A stretch of 64,000 bases of DNA from positions 24,348-88,347 of the forward strand of contig NWQR01000017.1 of the NCBI GenBank assembly GCA_002798275.1, in the 5' to 3' direction. The notes below the pieces were generated by a model that was given only the letters and a program-made list of their open reading frames with translations, searched no databases and had not been told where the DNA came from. Both the position numbers and the translations under genes were made by a program. The DNA is from Lysobacteraceae bacterium NML08-0793. Its GTDB lineage: Bacteria; Pseudomonadota; Gammaproteobacteria; Xanthomonadales; Xanthomonadaceae. Of this stretch, positions 48,453 to 57,051 are shown piece after piece (the stretch's first letter is position 1; every line of letters begins with the position of its first letter).

Positions 48453-48517
48453 GAGAAGCTCCAGTGAGAGGTCGCGCATTTTCGCCTGCAATCGGCAGGG
48501 CGGCAAATCTGGCAGCG

Positions 48518-49111
48518 TTACAGGCTGATCCACAGGCAGCCCATATGGCGGCGCAGGCCGAAAGTAACCGAAGTGCTGCCGCTGCCGGTGGATTGGAGGA
48601 CGCGCAAGCCGGTCGGGGCGCGGCGTTTGCCAGGTATCAGCACCAGCTCACCGTCGGCGTTTTCCACCCATTGGGGTTCGGATTGGCCACCGCCGACGGC
48701 AATCACGTCAATCAGTCTGCGCTGGGCGATGGTTTCCAGCCGTTGCAGGATCGCCTCGCTGCTGCGGCTGCTTTGTCCCGGCCAGTGATAAACGCCGCCG
48801 AGGCGATTGGCGTCTTTGAGCTCGATGGCGGCGGCCACTTCGCCGCGCAGTTCTTCTAGGTTGCGGATGCAGCTGTCGCGCAACGGTGGTGGCGTGCCGG
48901 GACGATGGACGATGCCGGGCGCTCTGACCGGCGCCTGCGGGAGTGGCCGGGGCACCCGTTCGGTTGCGCCGATGGATTCGCAGGGCTTGTCGGTCAGAAT
49001 CAGGCTGCCATCGGCGGCGATGCAGCGGCGAATGGTTTGGCCTTGGCGCTCGGCGCTGGCATCGGCGGCGCAACCAAGCAGCAGGAGCAGGGGCAGGAGC
49101 AGTCGAGTCAT
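48518..49111 (-). CDS. DUF4124-domain exported protein
   Basis: A 197-residue protein with an N-terminal export signal containing LLLLLGCAADA, a possible lipobox. A short DUF4124-like segment follows (GQTIRRCIAADGSLILTDKPC, the typical Cys pair), then a Pro-rich linker, and a C-terminal domain of unknown type (about residues 75-197) with CIRNLEELRGEV and GVYHWPG. DUF4124 proteins are envelope proteins without a clear role. The gene lies 12 bp after metF and 65 bp before ilvE, so an operon is likely. Confidence 0.72.
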   Translation of the reverse strand: MTRLLLPLLLLLGCAADASAERQGQTIRRCIAADGSLILTDKPCESIGATERVPRPLPQAPVRAPGIVHRPGTPPPLRDSCIRNLEELRGEVAAAIELKDANRLGGVYHWPGQSSRSSEAILQRLETIAQRRLIDVIAVGGGQSEPQWVENADGELVLIPGKRRAPTGLRVLQSTGSGSTSVTFGLRRHMGCLWISL

Positions 49112-49123
49112 CACCCCGGCAAT

Positions 49124-49948
49124 TTACTGCAAACGCTTCAAAATGTTGCCAACCGGGCGGGCAAGATTCAGGGTGTAGAAGTGCAGCGCCGGTGCGCCGC
49201 CAGCAATCAGGCGCTGGCAGAGTGCTGCGACAAGCTCGGCGGCAAATTCGCGGATTGCGCCGCTGTCATCGCCAAAGGCACGCATCCGCTGGCTCACCCA
49301 GCGCGGAATCTCGGCACCGCAGCTTTCGGAAAAACGCTGTAGCTGGCTGAAATTAGAGATCGGCATGATGCCGGGAACCACCGGGATATCCACGCCGCGT
49401 GCGCGGACATCATCGACAAAGCGGAAATAGGCATCGGCATTGTAGAAGTATTGGGTGATCGCGCTGTTGGCACCGGCATCGACCTTGCGTTTGAAGTTTT
49501 CGATGTCGGCCAGTGCATCGCGTGCCTGCGGATGGGTTTCCGGGTAGGCGGCGACTTCGATATGGAAGTGCTGGCCGAACGATTCCCGAATCAGCGTCAC
49601 CAGGTCGTTGGCGTGGCGCAGCTCGCCCGGGTCGAGCATTCCCGAGGGCATGTCGCCGCGCAGGGCAACGATACGGCGCACGCCCTGCTGTTGGTAGTGG
49701 GTCAGCAGCTGGATGATTTCTTGGCGGGTGCTGCCAACGCAGGTCAGATGCGGTACGCCTTCCAGTCCATGTTGCTGGGTCAGCAGTCGCACGGTTTCGG
49801 CGGTGTGTTCACGGGTGGAGCCGCCGGCGCCATAGGTGCAGGAAATGAATTGCGGCCGATGCGCCTTGAGTTTTTCCAAGGTGCGCTGCAACTGGGCGTG
49901 CTGGTCATCGTTTTTCGGCGGATAGATTTCAAAGCTGATGGGAAGCAT
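49124..49948 (-). CDS. metF: 5,10-methylenetetrahydrofolate reductase
   Basis: MetF makes 5-methyl-THF, the methyl donor for methionine synthase. The 274-residue flavoprotein has SFEIYPPK (catalytic Glu), FISCTYGAGGSTREHT, HLTCVG, VALRGDMP, EVAAYPETHP, KVDAGANSAITQYFYN and VPGIMPI. It is transcribed after the polA-side terminator and therefore needs its own promoter. A dyad lies over that promoter at 49986-49999. Confidence 0.97.
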   Translation of the reverse strand: MLPISFEIYPPKNDDQHAQLQRTLEKLKAHRPQFISCTYGAGGSTREHTAETVRLLTQQHGLEGVPHLTCVGSTRQEIIQLLTHYQQQGVRRIVALRGDMPSGMLDPGELRHANDLVTLIRESFGQHFHIEVAAYPETHPQARDALADIENFKRKVDAGANSAITQYFYNADAYFRFVDDVRARGVDIPVVPGIMPISNFSQLQRFSESCGAEIPRWVSQRMRAFGDDSGAIREFAAELVAALCQRLIAGGAPALHFYTLNLARPVGNILKRLQ

Positions 49949-49975
49949 CGCGGCGGCCTTGGTGAAAGAGAGAGG

Positions 49976-49999
49976 ATTCTATCGCTTTATCAAGATAAA
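49976..49999 (-). promoter_or_regulatory. metF promoter candidate with operator-like dyad
   Basis: On the minus strand TAGAAT (49981 to 49976) is a good -10. Just upstream the dyad TTTATC-TT-GATAAA (49986-49999) covers the -10/-35 spacer, a position suited to repression. The regulator is not identified; methionine-cycle repressors of the ArsR type are possible. Confidence 0.5.
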
Positions 50000-50023
50000 A
50001 GTGTTTTTCTTCTGGCAAACATT

Positions 50024-50149
50024 AAAAAGCCCCGCCGGAGGGGGAGCCGGCGGGGCGGGGGAGGGAACGGGATCTTGGGGAGGGATGCCGTTCCAAGGAT
50101 CGACTCCAGGGGAGAGGGAGCGATCAGTGACAGACGTTGCATCTGTCAC
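50024..50149 (-). ncRNA. sX13-like C-rich small RNA downstream of polA
   Basis: On the minus strand three stem-loops follow each other, each exposing a C-rich loop. The first is GATCG-CTCC/GGAG-CGATC with loop CTCTCCCCT (about 50098-50125). The second is GGAACGG/CCGTTCC with loop CATCCCTCCCCAAGAT (about 50065-50094). The third is the terminator GCCCCGCCGG-CTCCCCCT-CCGGCGGGGC followed by five T (50024-50056). A GTGACAGA/TCTGTCAC dyad (50127-50149) marks the 5' side. Repeated CUCCCC loops could pair with GGAG ribosome binding sites. Loops, size and polA neighbourhood match what I recall of Xanthomonas sX13. The 5' end is estimated. Confidence 0.7.
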
Positions 50150-50242
50150 GGGGCTAGTTAACCACTACGGACATGGATGGAGGCTGAATCTGATTGTTAA
50201 AAATTCGTGCATTTTCAATAACTTCGGCACGAGATTGCCGAT

Positions 50243-52993
50243 TCAGTGCGCTTCGTCCCAGTTTTGCCCGCTGCCGCAGTCCACCACCAGCGGTACGCGC
50301 ATATTGGCGGCGGCGCTCATCCGTTGGCTGGCCTCGGTGGTCAAGGTGGCGAGAAAGTCGGTTTCCACTTCGAACACCAGTTCGTCATGCACCTGCATGA
50401 TCATCCGTGCGCGTCCTACCTGGTCTTGTAGCCAGGCATCAATCGAGATCATTGCTCGCTTGATGATGTCTGCTGCCGTGCCCTGCATTGGCGCATTGAT
50501 GGCGGCGCGCTCGGCACCGGCACGTTGCGCCGGGTTGCGCGCGTGGATATAGGGCAGATACAGGCGTCGTCCAAATACGGTTTCGACAAAGCCTTGCGCG
50601 CGCGCCTGCTCGCGGGTGCGCTCCATATAGTCGCGCACGCCGGGATAGCGGCTGAAATACAGCGCGATATAGTCCTGCGCCTGGCCGCGTGATACGCCCA
50701 ATTGGCGAGCCAGGCCAAATGCGCTCATGCCGTAAATCAGGCCGAAGTTGATGGCCTTGGCGGCGCGGCGTTCATCGCTGCTGATGGCGTCAATGTCCTT
50801 GTCGAACACTTCTGCTGCGGTGGCGCGATGGATGTCCGCGCCTTTTTCAAAGGCGGCAATCAGCGCCGGGTCTTCGGACAAATGCGCCATGATGCGCAGC
50901 TCGATTTGCGAATAGTCGCAGGCCAGCAGCTGGCAGCCGGGGGCGGCGATGAAGGCGCGACGGATGCGGCGGCCATCTTCGCTGCGAATCGGAATGTTTT
51001 GCAGATTGGGATCGGACGAGGCCAGCCGTCCAGTCGCCGCGCCGGCTTGGTTGTAGCTGGTGTGTACCCGTCCAGTATCGGGATTGAGCATGCCCGGCAG
51101 TTTATCGGTATAGGTATTGCGCAGTTTGGTCAGTGCCCGGTATTCCAGAATGATGCGCGGCAGCTCGTGTGCATCGGCAATCGCTTCGAGGGCTTCTTCG
51201 TTGGTGGAAGGCGCGCCGCCCGGAGTTTTCACCAGCACCGGCAGTTTCAGCTCGTCATACAGCAGGGCGCCGATTTGTTTGGGCGAATCCATGTTGAGGC
51301 TGCGCCCGGCGATTTCCGTGGCGCGTTGCTGGGCATCAAGCATACGCCGCCCCAAATCCGCGGACTGTCTGCGCAGTTCTTCGCTGTCAATCAGAACGCC
51401 ATTGGCCTCGATGCGTGCCAGCACCGGCAGCAGCGGCATTTCGATGTCCCGATATACCTTGTCCAGTGCCGGTTCTTCGGCAAGCTGTGCGGCCTGTACC
51501 TGCGCAATCCGCAAGGTGATATCGGCATCTTCGGCCGCATAACGGGTGGCGATATCCAGTGGCACTTCAGCGAAGGAAATCTGCTTGGCGCCTTTGCCGG
51601 TTACATCGGTATAGGTGAGGGTGTCGATGTCGAGCAGGCGTTTGGCGAGGCTGTCCATATCGTGCCGCTGGCTGGAGTCGAGCACGAAACTTTGCAGCAG
51701 GCTGTCATCGGCAAGGCCGGCCACCGCAATGCCGTGGCGATGCAGTACATGCAGGTCGTATTTGCCGTTCTGGGCGATTTTTTGTTTGCCCGCATCGGCA
51801 AGAAACGGGCGCAGTGCTTCCAGCACCTCGGCCATCGGCAGTTGCGCGGGTACGCCGGGATATTGGTGCGCCAGCGGGATGTAACAGGCTTGCCCCGGCG
51901 TGATGGCAAGACTGATGCCAACTAGGTTGGCGGTCATGGCATCGAGGCTGTCGGTTTCGGTGTCGAAGGCAAAGCGTTCGGCCTGTTGCAGTCGTGCAAG
52001 CCAAGTTTCCAGCTCGGCGCGTGTCAGCACGGTCTGGTATTCACCGGCCACCCGCAGTGCCGGGTCGATTTCGACGCTGGGGTGCGCGGCTGGCGGGGCG
52101 ACAAAGCCACGGCTGGCGGGGCGCGGCGCGGCGAGGTCGGCCGTGTCGGTGCCGCCCAGTTCTTTCAGCGCCTGATTGAAACCATAGCGGGTGTACAGCG
52201 TGCGCAGGGCGGCCTCGTCGCGTGCCGCCGGGGTGAGGGCATCAAAAGGCTGCGGCAACGCCAGATCGGTGCGGATGGTGGCCAGCTCGCGGTTCAGTGG
52301 CAGGCGGGTGAGCACGGCGCGCAGATTCTCGCCTACCTTGCCCTTGATTTTGTCGGCGTTTTCGATGACCCCGTCCAGCGAGCCGTATTCGGCCAGCCAT
52401 TTGGCGGCGGTTTTCGGCCCGCATTTGTCCACGCCGGGGATGTTGTCCACCTTGTCGCCCATCAGCGAGAGGTAATCGACGATGCGCTCGGGCGGTACGC
52501 CAAACTTTTCCATCACCGCCTCACGGCTGTCCATGCGGCTACCGCTCATGGTGTTGACCAAGGCGATGCCCGGACGCACCAGTTGCGCCATGTCCTTGTC
52601 GCCGGTGGAAATCACCACCGCCACGCCCGCATCGGCGGCCTGTTGCGCCAGCGTGCCGATGACATCGTCGGCCTCGACCCCGCTTTGGCGCAGAATCGGC
52701 AGCCCCAGGGCGGAAACAATCGCCATCAATGGCTCGATTTGCGCACGCAGCTCGTCGGGCATCGGCGGACGATTGGCCTTGTATTGGGCATCCAGCGCAT
52801 CGCGGAAAGTCGCGCCCGGTGCATCCATCACGAAGGCGATGTAATCGGGCGCATCCTTCAGATGCGCGCGCAGCATATTGACCACGCCAAACAGCGCGCC
52901 GGTCGGCTCGCCTTGGGCATTGGTCAGTGGCGGCAGGGCATGGAAAGCGCGATACAGATAGGACGAGCCGTCAATCAGAACCAGTTTTTTCAT
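50243..52993 (-). CDS. polA: DNA polymerase I
   Basis: Pol I fills gaps and removes RNA primers. The 916-residue protein has the 5' nuclease domain (LVLIDGSSYLYRAFHALPP; GDKDMAQLV; NIPGVDKCGPKTA), a 3'-5' exonuclease with the metal-binding DTETDSLD (proofreading motif I intact), and the polymerase domain with ACDYSQIELRIMAHLS, RRAAKAINFGLIYGMSAFGL and VHDELVFEVE. It overlaps hemD by ATGA at its start. A C-rich small RNA gene follows. Confidence 0.98.
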   Translation of the reverse strand: MKKLVLIDGSSYLYRAFHALPPLTNAQGEPTGALFGVVNMLRAHLKDAPDYIAFVMDAPGATFRDALDAQYKANRPPMPDELRAQIEPLMAIVSALGLPILRQSGVEADDVIGTLAQQAADAGVAVVISTGDKDMAQLVRPGIALVNTMSGSRMDSREAVMEKFGVPPERIVDYLSLMGDKVDNIPGVDKCGPKTAAKWLAEYGSLDGVIENADKIKGKVGENLRAVLTRLPLNRELATIRTDLALPQPFDALTPAARDEAALRTLYTRYGFNQALKELGGTDTADLAAPRPASRGFVAPPAAHPSVEIDPALRVAGEYQTVLTRAELETWLARLQQAERFAFDTETDSLDAMTANLVGISLAITPGQACYIPLAHQYPGVPAQLPMAEVLEALRPFLADAGKQKIAQNGKYDLHVLHRHGIAVAGLADDSLLQSFVLDSSQRHDMDSLAKRLLDIDTLTYTDVTGKGAKQISFAEVPLDIATRYAAEDADITLRIAQVQAAQLAEEPALDKVYRDIEMPLLPVLARIEANGVLIDSEELRRQSADLGRRMLDAQQRATEIAGRSLNMDSPKQIGALLYDELKLPVLVKTPGGAPSTNEEALEAIADAHELPRIILEYRALTKLRNTYTDKLPGMLNPDTGRVHTSYNQAGAATGRLASSDPNLQNIPIRSEDGRRIRRAFIAAPGCQLLACDYSQIELRIMAHLSEDPALIAAFEKGADIHRATAAEVFDKDIDAISSDERRAAKAINFGLIYGMSAFGLARQLGVSRGQAQDYIALYFSRYPGVRDYMERTREQARAQGFVETVFGRRLYLPYIHARNPAQRAGAERAAINAPMQGTAADIIKRAMISIDAWLQDQVGRARMIMQVHDELVFEVETDFLATLTTEASQRMSAAANMRVPLVVDCGSGQNWDEAH

Positions 52994-53757
52994 TGGTATT
53001 CCGGGGGAGCAAGTGCTGCAAGCAAGTCGCCGGGGCGGGCGCTGCGGGCAATGGCGTGGAGGTGGAAGCCCTGACCGATGGCAAGTTCGGCCAAACGTGG
53101 GCTGGCGGCAATGATGGCGGCCTGCGCGCGCATCGCCGCCCCAAGTGTATCGGGCAGCAGGGCGCTGATGCGGGTCAATGCCTCGCCGCTGGAAAGCGCC
53201 AGATACAGTGGCGTGTTGTTGCGCAAGGCTTCGGCCAGTTGGGCGAGGCTGCGCTTTGATAGCGGCAATGGCGTGCGCTGATAAACATCGGCGCGCTGTA
53301 CCAAGATGCCGCGCGCCTGGAGTTGGCGGATGATTTCACCGCGTCCACCGGGTGCGGTGATCAGCCCGATTCGCGCCCCGGCCGCTTGCCCGGCCAGCAT
53401 CGGCAAGGCCAGCAAGCCTTCACTGTCCATCCGTTCAGGGGCAATCGCCTGCGCAATGCCGGCGCGCACCAGCGCGCGGCGGGTGCCTTCGCCCACGGCA
53501 AGAAACTGCGCCACCGGTGGTGGCGTGAAAGCCGCCAGTGCGGCGGCCGCCTTGACCGCTGCCGGGCTTGTGAAAATCACCTGCGGACAGGCCAGCGCCT
53601 CGGCCAGCGCCGTGCGTGCGGTGGCATCATCCAGTGGCGTGATTTTCCAGGGAGATAGCGTCAGCACCCGACCTCCTTGCTGCCGGGCAGCGCGGCGCAG
53701 TGGGGCATGTTCGCCATGCGGGCGCAGGGAAATCAGCAGGAAAGCGGCATCACTCAT
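52990..53757 (-). CDS. hemD: Uroporphyrinogen-III synthase
   Basis: HemD cyclises hydroxymethylbilane in tetrapyrrole synthesis. The 255-residue protein has the two-lobed, poorly conserved HemD pattern: ISLRPHGEHAPL, VIFTSPAAVKAAAAL, FLAVGEGTRRAL, DSEGLLALPML, LITAPGGRGEIIRQL, VYQRTPLP and YLALSSGEALTRI. Identity rests on this pattern and not on catalytic residues, since the family has none that are invariant. It overlaps polA by four bases, so the two are coupled. No hemC is visible. Confidence 0.88.
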   Translation of the reverse strand: MSDAAFLLISLRPHGEHAPLRRAARQQGGRVLTLSPWKITPLDDATARTALAEALACPQVIFTSPAAVKAAAALAAFTPPPVAQFLAVGEGTRRALVRAGIAQAIAPERMDSEGLLALPMLAGQAAGARIGLITAPGGRGEIIRQLQARGILVQRADVYQRTPLPLSKRSLAQLAEALRNNTPLYLALSSGEALTRISALLPDTLGAAMRAQAAIIAASPRLAELAIGQGFHLHAIARSARPGDLLAALAPPEYQ

Positions 53758-53842
53758 GGGGACATTGGACTCGCTGGCGGCATGAAATGAAAGAGACGAA
53801 ATGAAACAGACGCTACCATCTGCGGTTTTTCAGGGCGTTTTG

Positions 53843-54295
53843 ATGACGGATATTCACACTTGGCTGACAACGCGGATGCAGGCGATGCCGCCGGTGCGCA
53901 TGATGCAGGTGGCGCTGGCCGAAGTGGGCGATACGCATGTGTGCCTGTCTGCCCCGCTGGCCGACAACCTCAACGACAAGGACAGCGCCTTTGGCGGCTC
54001 GCTGGTGGCGCTGATGACGCTGGCCGGCTGGGCGCTGGCCTCCGCGCAATTGCTGCGGGCGGGTTTCGAGGCGGATGTGTATGTGGCAGATAGTGAGGTG
54101 AAATATCTCAAGCCGGTGAAAACCGATTTGCTGGCTCGGGCGCAGGCCGTCTCGCCGGAATCGCTGCAAGCGTTTGTGGCCGCATTTGCCGCACGCGGCA
54201 AGGCGCGTATCAGCTTGCAGGTGTGCATGCAGTTGGCTGATGGCACGTCGGCCTGCCAGTTGACCGGGCGCTATGTGGCATGGGCGCGCGCGTAG
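53843..54295 (+). CDS. YiiD-C-type (hot-dog) putative thioesterase
   Basis: The 150-residue protein fits the YiiD C-terminal thioesterase domain: TTRMQAMPPVRMMQVALAEV, PLADNLNDKDSAFGGSLVALMTLAGWALASAQL, YVADSEVKYLKPVKTDLLARA and the terminal LTGRYVAWARA. The NDKDSAFGGSL block carries the likely catalytic Asp region of the hot-dog fold. The substrate, an acyl thioester, is unknown. An in-frame ATG at 53801 is the alternative start. It is divergent from hemD. Confidence 0.8.
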   Translation: MTDIHTWLTTRMQAMPPVRMMQVALAEVGDTHVCLSAPLADNLNDKDSAFGGSLVALMTLAGWALASAQLLRAGFEADVYVADSEVKYLKPVKTDLLARAQAVSPESLQAFVAAFAARGKARISLQVCMQLADGTSACQLTGRYVAWARA

Positions 54296-54350
54296 TCGGC
54301 GGCGCAGACATGACACAATCGGCGGCCTTGAACTGCGGAAACCTGTAACC

Positions 54351-54770
54351 ATGAAAAAAATCCTTGCTCCGGTTTTGCTGGCGGCGTTGTTGTCGGGCGT
54401 GCAGGGCTGCGCCAGCAGTGGCGGTCAGGCTGGCGCCTTGGAGCGTGCGCAATATGCTTATTCGGCGGCGATTCGCTGGGGAGACCTGGATGGCGCCTGG
54501 ATGCAGCTGGCGCCGGAGTTGCGCGCCCAAGGCGAGATGAATGAAATCGAGCGCAATCGCTGGAAACAGATCCAGATTACCAGCTACCGCGTATTGAGCA
54601 GCGATGCCACGCCCGATGGCGGCGCAGCGCGCTTGATAGAAATCGGCGTTGCCAATCGCCACACCCTGACCGAACGGCAATTGCGCTATCAGGAAGTCTG
54701 GCGCTGGGATGCAGCCAGCAAGACCTGGTTTTTGACTTCCGGCCTGCCGGATTTGTGGGCCGGGCAGTGA
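54351..54770 (+). CDS. Lipoprotein of unknown function
   Basis: The 139-residue lipoprotein starts MKKILAPVLLAALLSGVQGC (lipobox VQGC) and continues with a small alpha+beta domain (ALERAQYAYSAAIRWGDLDGAWMQL ... RQLRYQEVWRWDAASKTWFLTSG) that looks NTF2-like. No function can be assigned. The start at 54351 is required by the signal peptide; an upstream in-frame extension overlaps the thioesterase gene. Confidence 0.75.
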   Translation: MKKILAPVLLAALLSGVQGCASSGGQAGALERAQYAYSAAIRWGDLDGAWMQLAPELRAQGEMNEIERNRWKQIQITSYRVLSSDATPDGGAARLIEIGVANRHTLTERQLRYQEVWRWDAASKTWFLTSGLPDLWAGQ

Positions 54771-54826
54771 GTCTTGTCCGGCACTGTGTCAAAATCGCCC
54801 GCTTTCATTGAATCAACGGATTTGCC

Positions 54827-55258
54827 GTGACCGAGTTGTTTGCTTTCTTTGGCCGCCACCCGATGCTGTCGCTGGCATTGGCAGGCATCACGCTGGCGCT
54901 GATTTATACCGAGCTTGCCCGGCTGTGGCAGGGCTTCAAGGCGCTCAAGCCTGCCGAGTTGACTGCCTTGATGAACCGCGATAATGCGCTGGTGGTGGAT
55001 ATCCGCGCCCTGAATGATTTTCAGCAAGGCCATATCGCCGGTTCCAAAAACGTGCTGATGAGCCAGTTCGACCCGGAAAACAAGCAACTGGCGTCGGCCA
55101 AGGCGCTGCCCGTCGTGGTGGTCTGCAAGACCGGCATGAGCGCGGTGGGCGCGGCCAAGCGGCTGGTCAAGGCCGGTTTTGAGAAAGTCCATGTGCTCGA
55201 TGGCGGCATTGCTGCCTGGGAGCAGGCCGGTCTGCCGCTGGTCAAAGGCAAAAACTGA
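54827..55258 (+). CDS. Membrane-anchored rhodanese-domain protein (YibN-like)
   Basis: The 143-residue protein has an N-terminal transmembrane helix (about residues 12-32, PMLSLALAGITLALIYTEL) and a cytoplasmic rhodanese domain with NALVVDIRALNDFQQGHIAGSKNV and the active-site loop VVCKTGMSA (Cys100). It resembles E. coli YibN, which also lies ahead of secB and gpsA. It probably moves sulfane sulfur; the partner is unknown. Start codon is GTG. The grxC gene found here in E. coli is absent. Confidence 0.88.
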   Translation: MTELFAFFGRHPMLSLALAGITLALIYTELARLWQGFKALKPAELTALMNRDNALVVDIRALNDFQQGHIAGSKNVLMSQFDPENKQLASAKALPVVVVCKTGMSAVGAAKRLVKAGFEKVHVLDGGIAAWEQAGLPLVKGKN

Positions 55259-55345
55259 AAAAGCTGCACGCGCCCTTGTCTTGGGCGGTGTCAGTCCCCA
55301 AGTCTGTTGTCCACATAACCCATCACCCACCCTACGGAGTTCATC

Positions 55346-55876
55346 ATGTCCGAAGAAAACGTAAACGGCGCTGCCGCCACCGAACAGCCCCAACAGCAGG
55401 GCGCCAGCTTCTCGGTCGAGAAAATCTATACCCGCGATGTTTCGTTTGAATCGCCCAACGCCCCGGCGATGTTCAACGAACAAGGCCAGCCCGAGCTGTC
55501 GATGAACCTCAACCAGCGCGTAACCCAGCTGAACGACACCGCATTCGAAGTGATTCTGGGCGTAACCCTGACCTGCAAGCTGGGCGAGAAGACGGCCTAT
55601 CTGGCCGATGTGCAGCAGGCCGGCGTGTTTGGTCTGTCCGGCTTCGACCCGGCCGGTCTGGATGCGATGCTGGGCGCACACTGCCCGTCGATTCTGTATC
55701 CCTATGCACGCTCGGCGATCAGCGAGCTGATCAGCAATGGCGGCTTCCCGCCGTTCCAGTTGCAGCCGATCAACTTTGAAGCGCTGTATGCCGAAGGTCT
55801 GCGCCAGCGTCTTGCCCAACAGCAAGAGCAGCAGGGCGAACTCAGTCAGTCCAGCGAAACCGCTGGCAACGCCTGA
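55346..55876 (+). CDS. secB: Protein-export chaperone
   Basis: SecB keeps preproteins unfolded and hands them to SecA. The 176-residue acidic protein has the conserved [15 protein letters not shown] near residue 25, [67 protein letters not shown] core, and an acidic tail. Length is typical for the xanthomonad branch. It is followed 26 bp later by gpsA. Confidence 0.97.
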   Translation: MSEENVNGAAATEQPQQQGASFSVEKIYTRDVSFESPNAPAMFNEQGQPELSMNLNQRVTQLNDTAFEVILGVTLTCKLGEKTAYLADVQQAGVFGLSGFDPAGLDAMLGAHCPSILYPYARSAISELISNGGFPPFQLQPINFEALYAEGLRQRLAQQQEQQGELSQSSETAGNA

Positions 55877-55902
55877 ACGGAAGCATCGGCTTGACGCAGG
55901 GC

Positions 55903-56925
55903 ATGACTGAAAAAGCGCCGGTTGCAGTACTCGGCGCAGGCTCGTGGGGGACGGCGCTGGCGGCACTGCTGGCGCGCCAAGGGCATGCCGTCACGCTTTG
56001 GGGACGCGATGAAAAAATCGCGTCCGCCATCGACCGTGAGCATGAAAACCCCCGTTATCTGCCCGGCATTGCCCTGCCGGAAAACTTGCGTGCCACCACT
56101 GACCTAGCCGCTGCGCTGCAAGGCGCAGCCTGGGTGCTGGTGGTCACGCCTTCACATGCCTTTGCGCAAACCCTGAAAAAGCTCGCCCCATTGCGACCGC
56201 AGGGGGCGGGTGTGGCTTGGGCGACCAAGGGCTTTGAACCCGGCTCTGGCCGTTTTCTGCATGAAGTGGCGGTAGAGATTCTCGGCGAGGCGGTGCCGCT
56301 AGCCGTAGTGACCGGCCCTTCGTTTGCCAAAGAAGTGACGCTGGGTCTGCCCACTGCCCTGACCGTGCATTCGGACAATGCCGCATTTGCACAAACCGTG
56401 GCCGAGGCGATGCACGGCCCGGCATTCCGTGCCTATACCGGCAACGATATGGTCGGAGCAGAGCTCGGCGGCGCGATGAAAAACGTGCTGGCGGTTGCCA
56501 CCGGCGTGGCGGACGGCATGGCATTGGGTCTGAATGCCCGTGCCGGTTTGATTACCCGTGGCCTCAACGAAGTGCTGCGTCTGGCACATGCCATCGGCGG
56601 CAAACCCGAAACCTTGATGGGACTGGCCGGCCTTGGCGACTTGGTGCTGACCTGTACTGGCGATTTGTCACGCAACCGCAGGCTGGGGCTTGCTCTGGGG
56701 CAAGGAAAAAGCATTGACGAGGCGGTGCGCGAAATCGGTCAGGTGGTTGAATCCATCCAAACCGCTGACGAAGTGATGCGCCAGGCGGAAAAACACGGCG
56801 TGGAGCTGCCGATTTCCCGAGCCGTGCAGCAGGTGCTGCATGGCGAAGTTACCCCGGAAGCTGCCTTGCGGCAGCTTTTGGCACGCGAACAAAAGCCCGA
56901 ATACCCGCACACGCTGTTTTCTTGA
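55903..56925 (+). CDS. gpsA: NAD(P)+ glycerol-3-phosphate dehydrogenase
   Basis: GpsA makes sn-glycerol-3-phosphate for phospholipids. The 340-residue protein from ATG 55903 has the N-terminal Rossmann motif [16 protein letters not shown], the catalytic-Lys region [20 protein letters not shown], and the [20 protein letters not shown] block. A TTG at 55891 would add four residues. It is the third gene of the rhodanese-secB-gpsA group and converges on prfC. Confidence 0.96.
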   Translation: MTEKAPVAVLGAGSWGTALAALLARQGHAVTLWGRDEKIASAIDREHENPRYLPGIALPENLRATTDLAAALQGAAWVLVVTPSHAFAQTLKKLAPLRPQGAGVAWATKGFEPGSGRFLHEVAVEILGEAVPLAVVTGPSFAKEVTLGLPTALTVHSDNAAFAQTVAEAMHGPAFRAYTGNDMVGAELGGAMKNVLAVATGVADGMALGLNARAGLITRGLNEVLRLAHAIGGKPETLMGLAGLGDLVLTCTGDLSRNRRLGLALGQGKSIDEAVREIGQVVESIQTADEVMRQAEKHGVELPISRAVQQVLHGEVTPEAALRQLLAREQKPEYPHTLFS

Positions 56926-56953
56926 TGGTCGCGGATGGGCGGCTTGTTCGGAG

Positions 56954-56977
56954 GCCGACAGGCATCCGGCTGTCGGC
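56954..56977. terminator. Hairpin between convergent gpsA and prfC
   Basis: GCCGACAG-GCATCCGG-CTGTCGGC is a perfect 8-bp stem 28 bp after the gpsA stop. No strong T run follows on the plus strand, so efficiency is uncertain. Confidence 0.5.
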
Positions 56978-57051
56978 TTCGCAAATGCCCGAAGGCACTC
57001 AATCAATCATTCGCAGGCAGAGGGCGCAAGCCGCCCCCGGCCTGATGCGCA

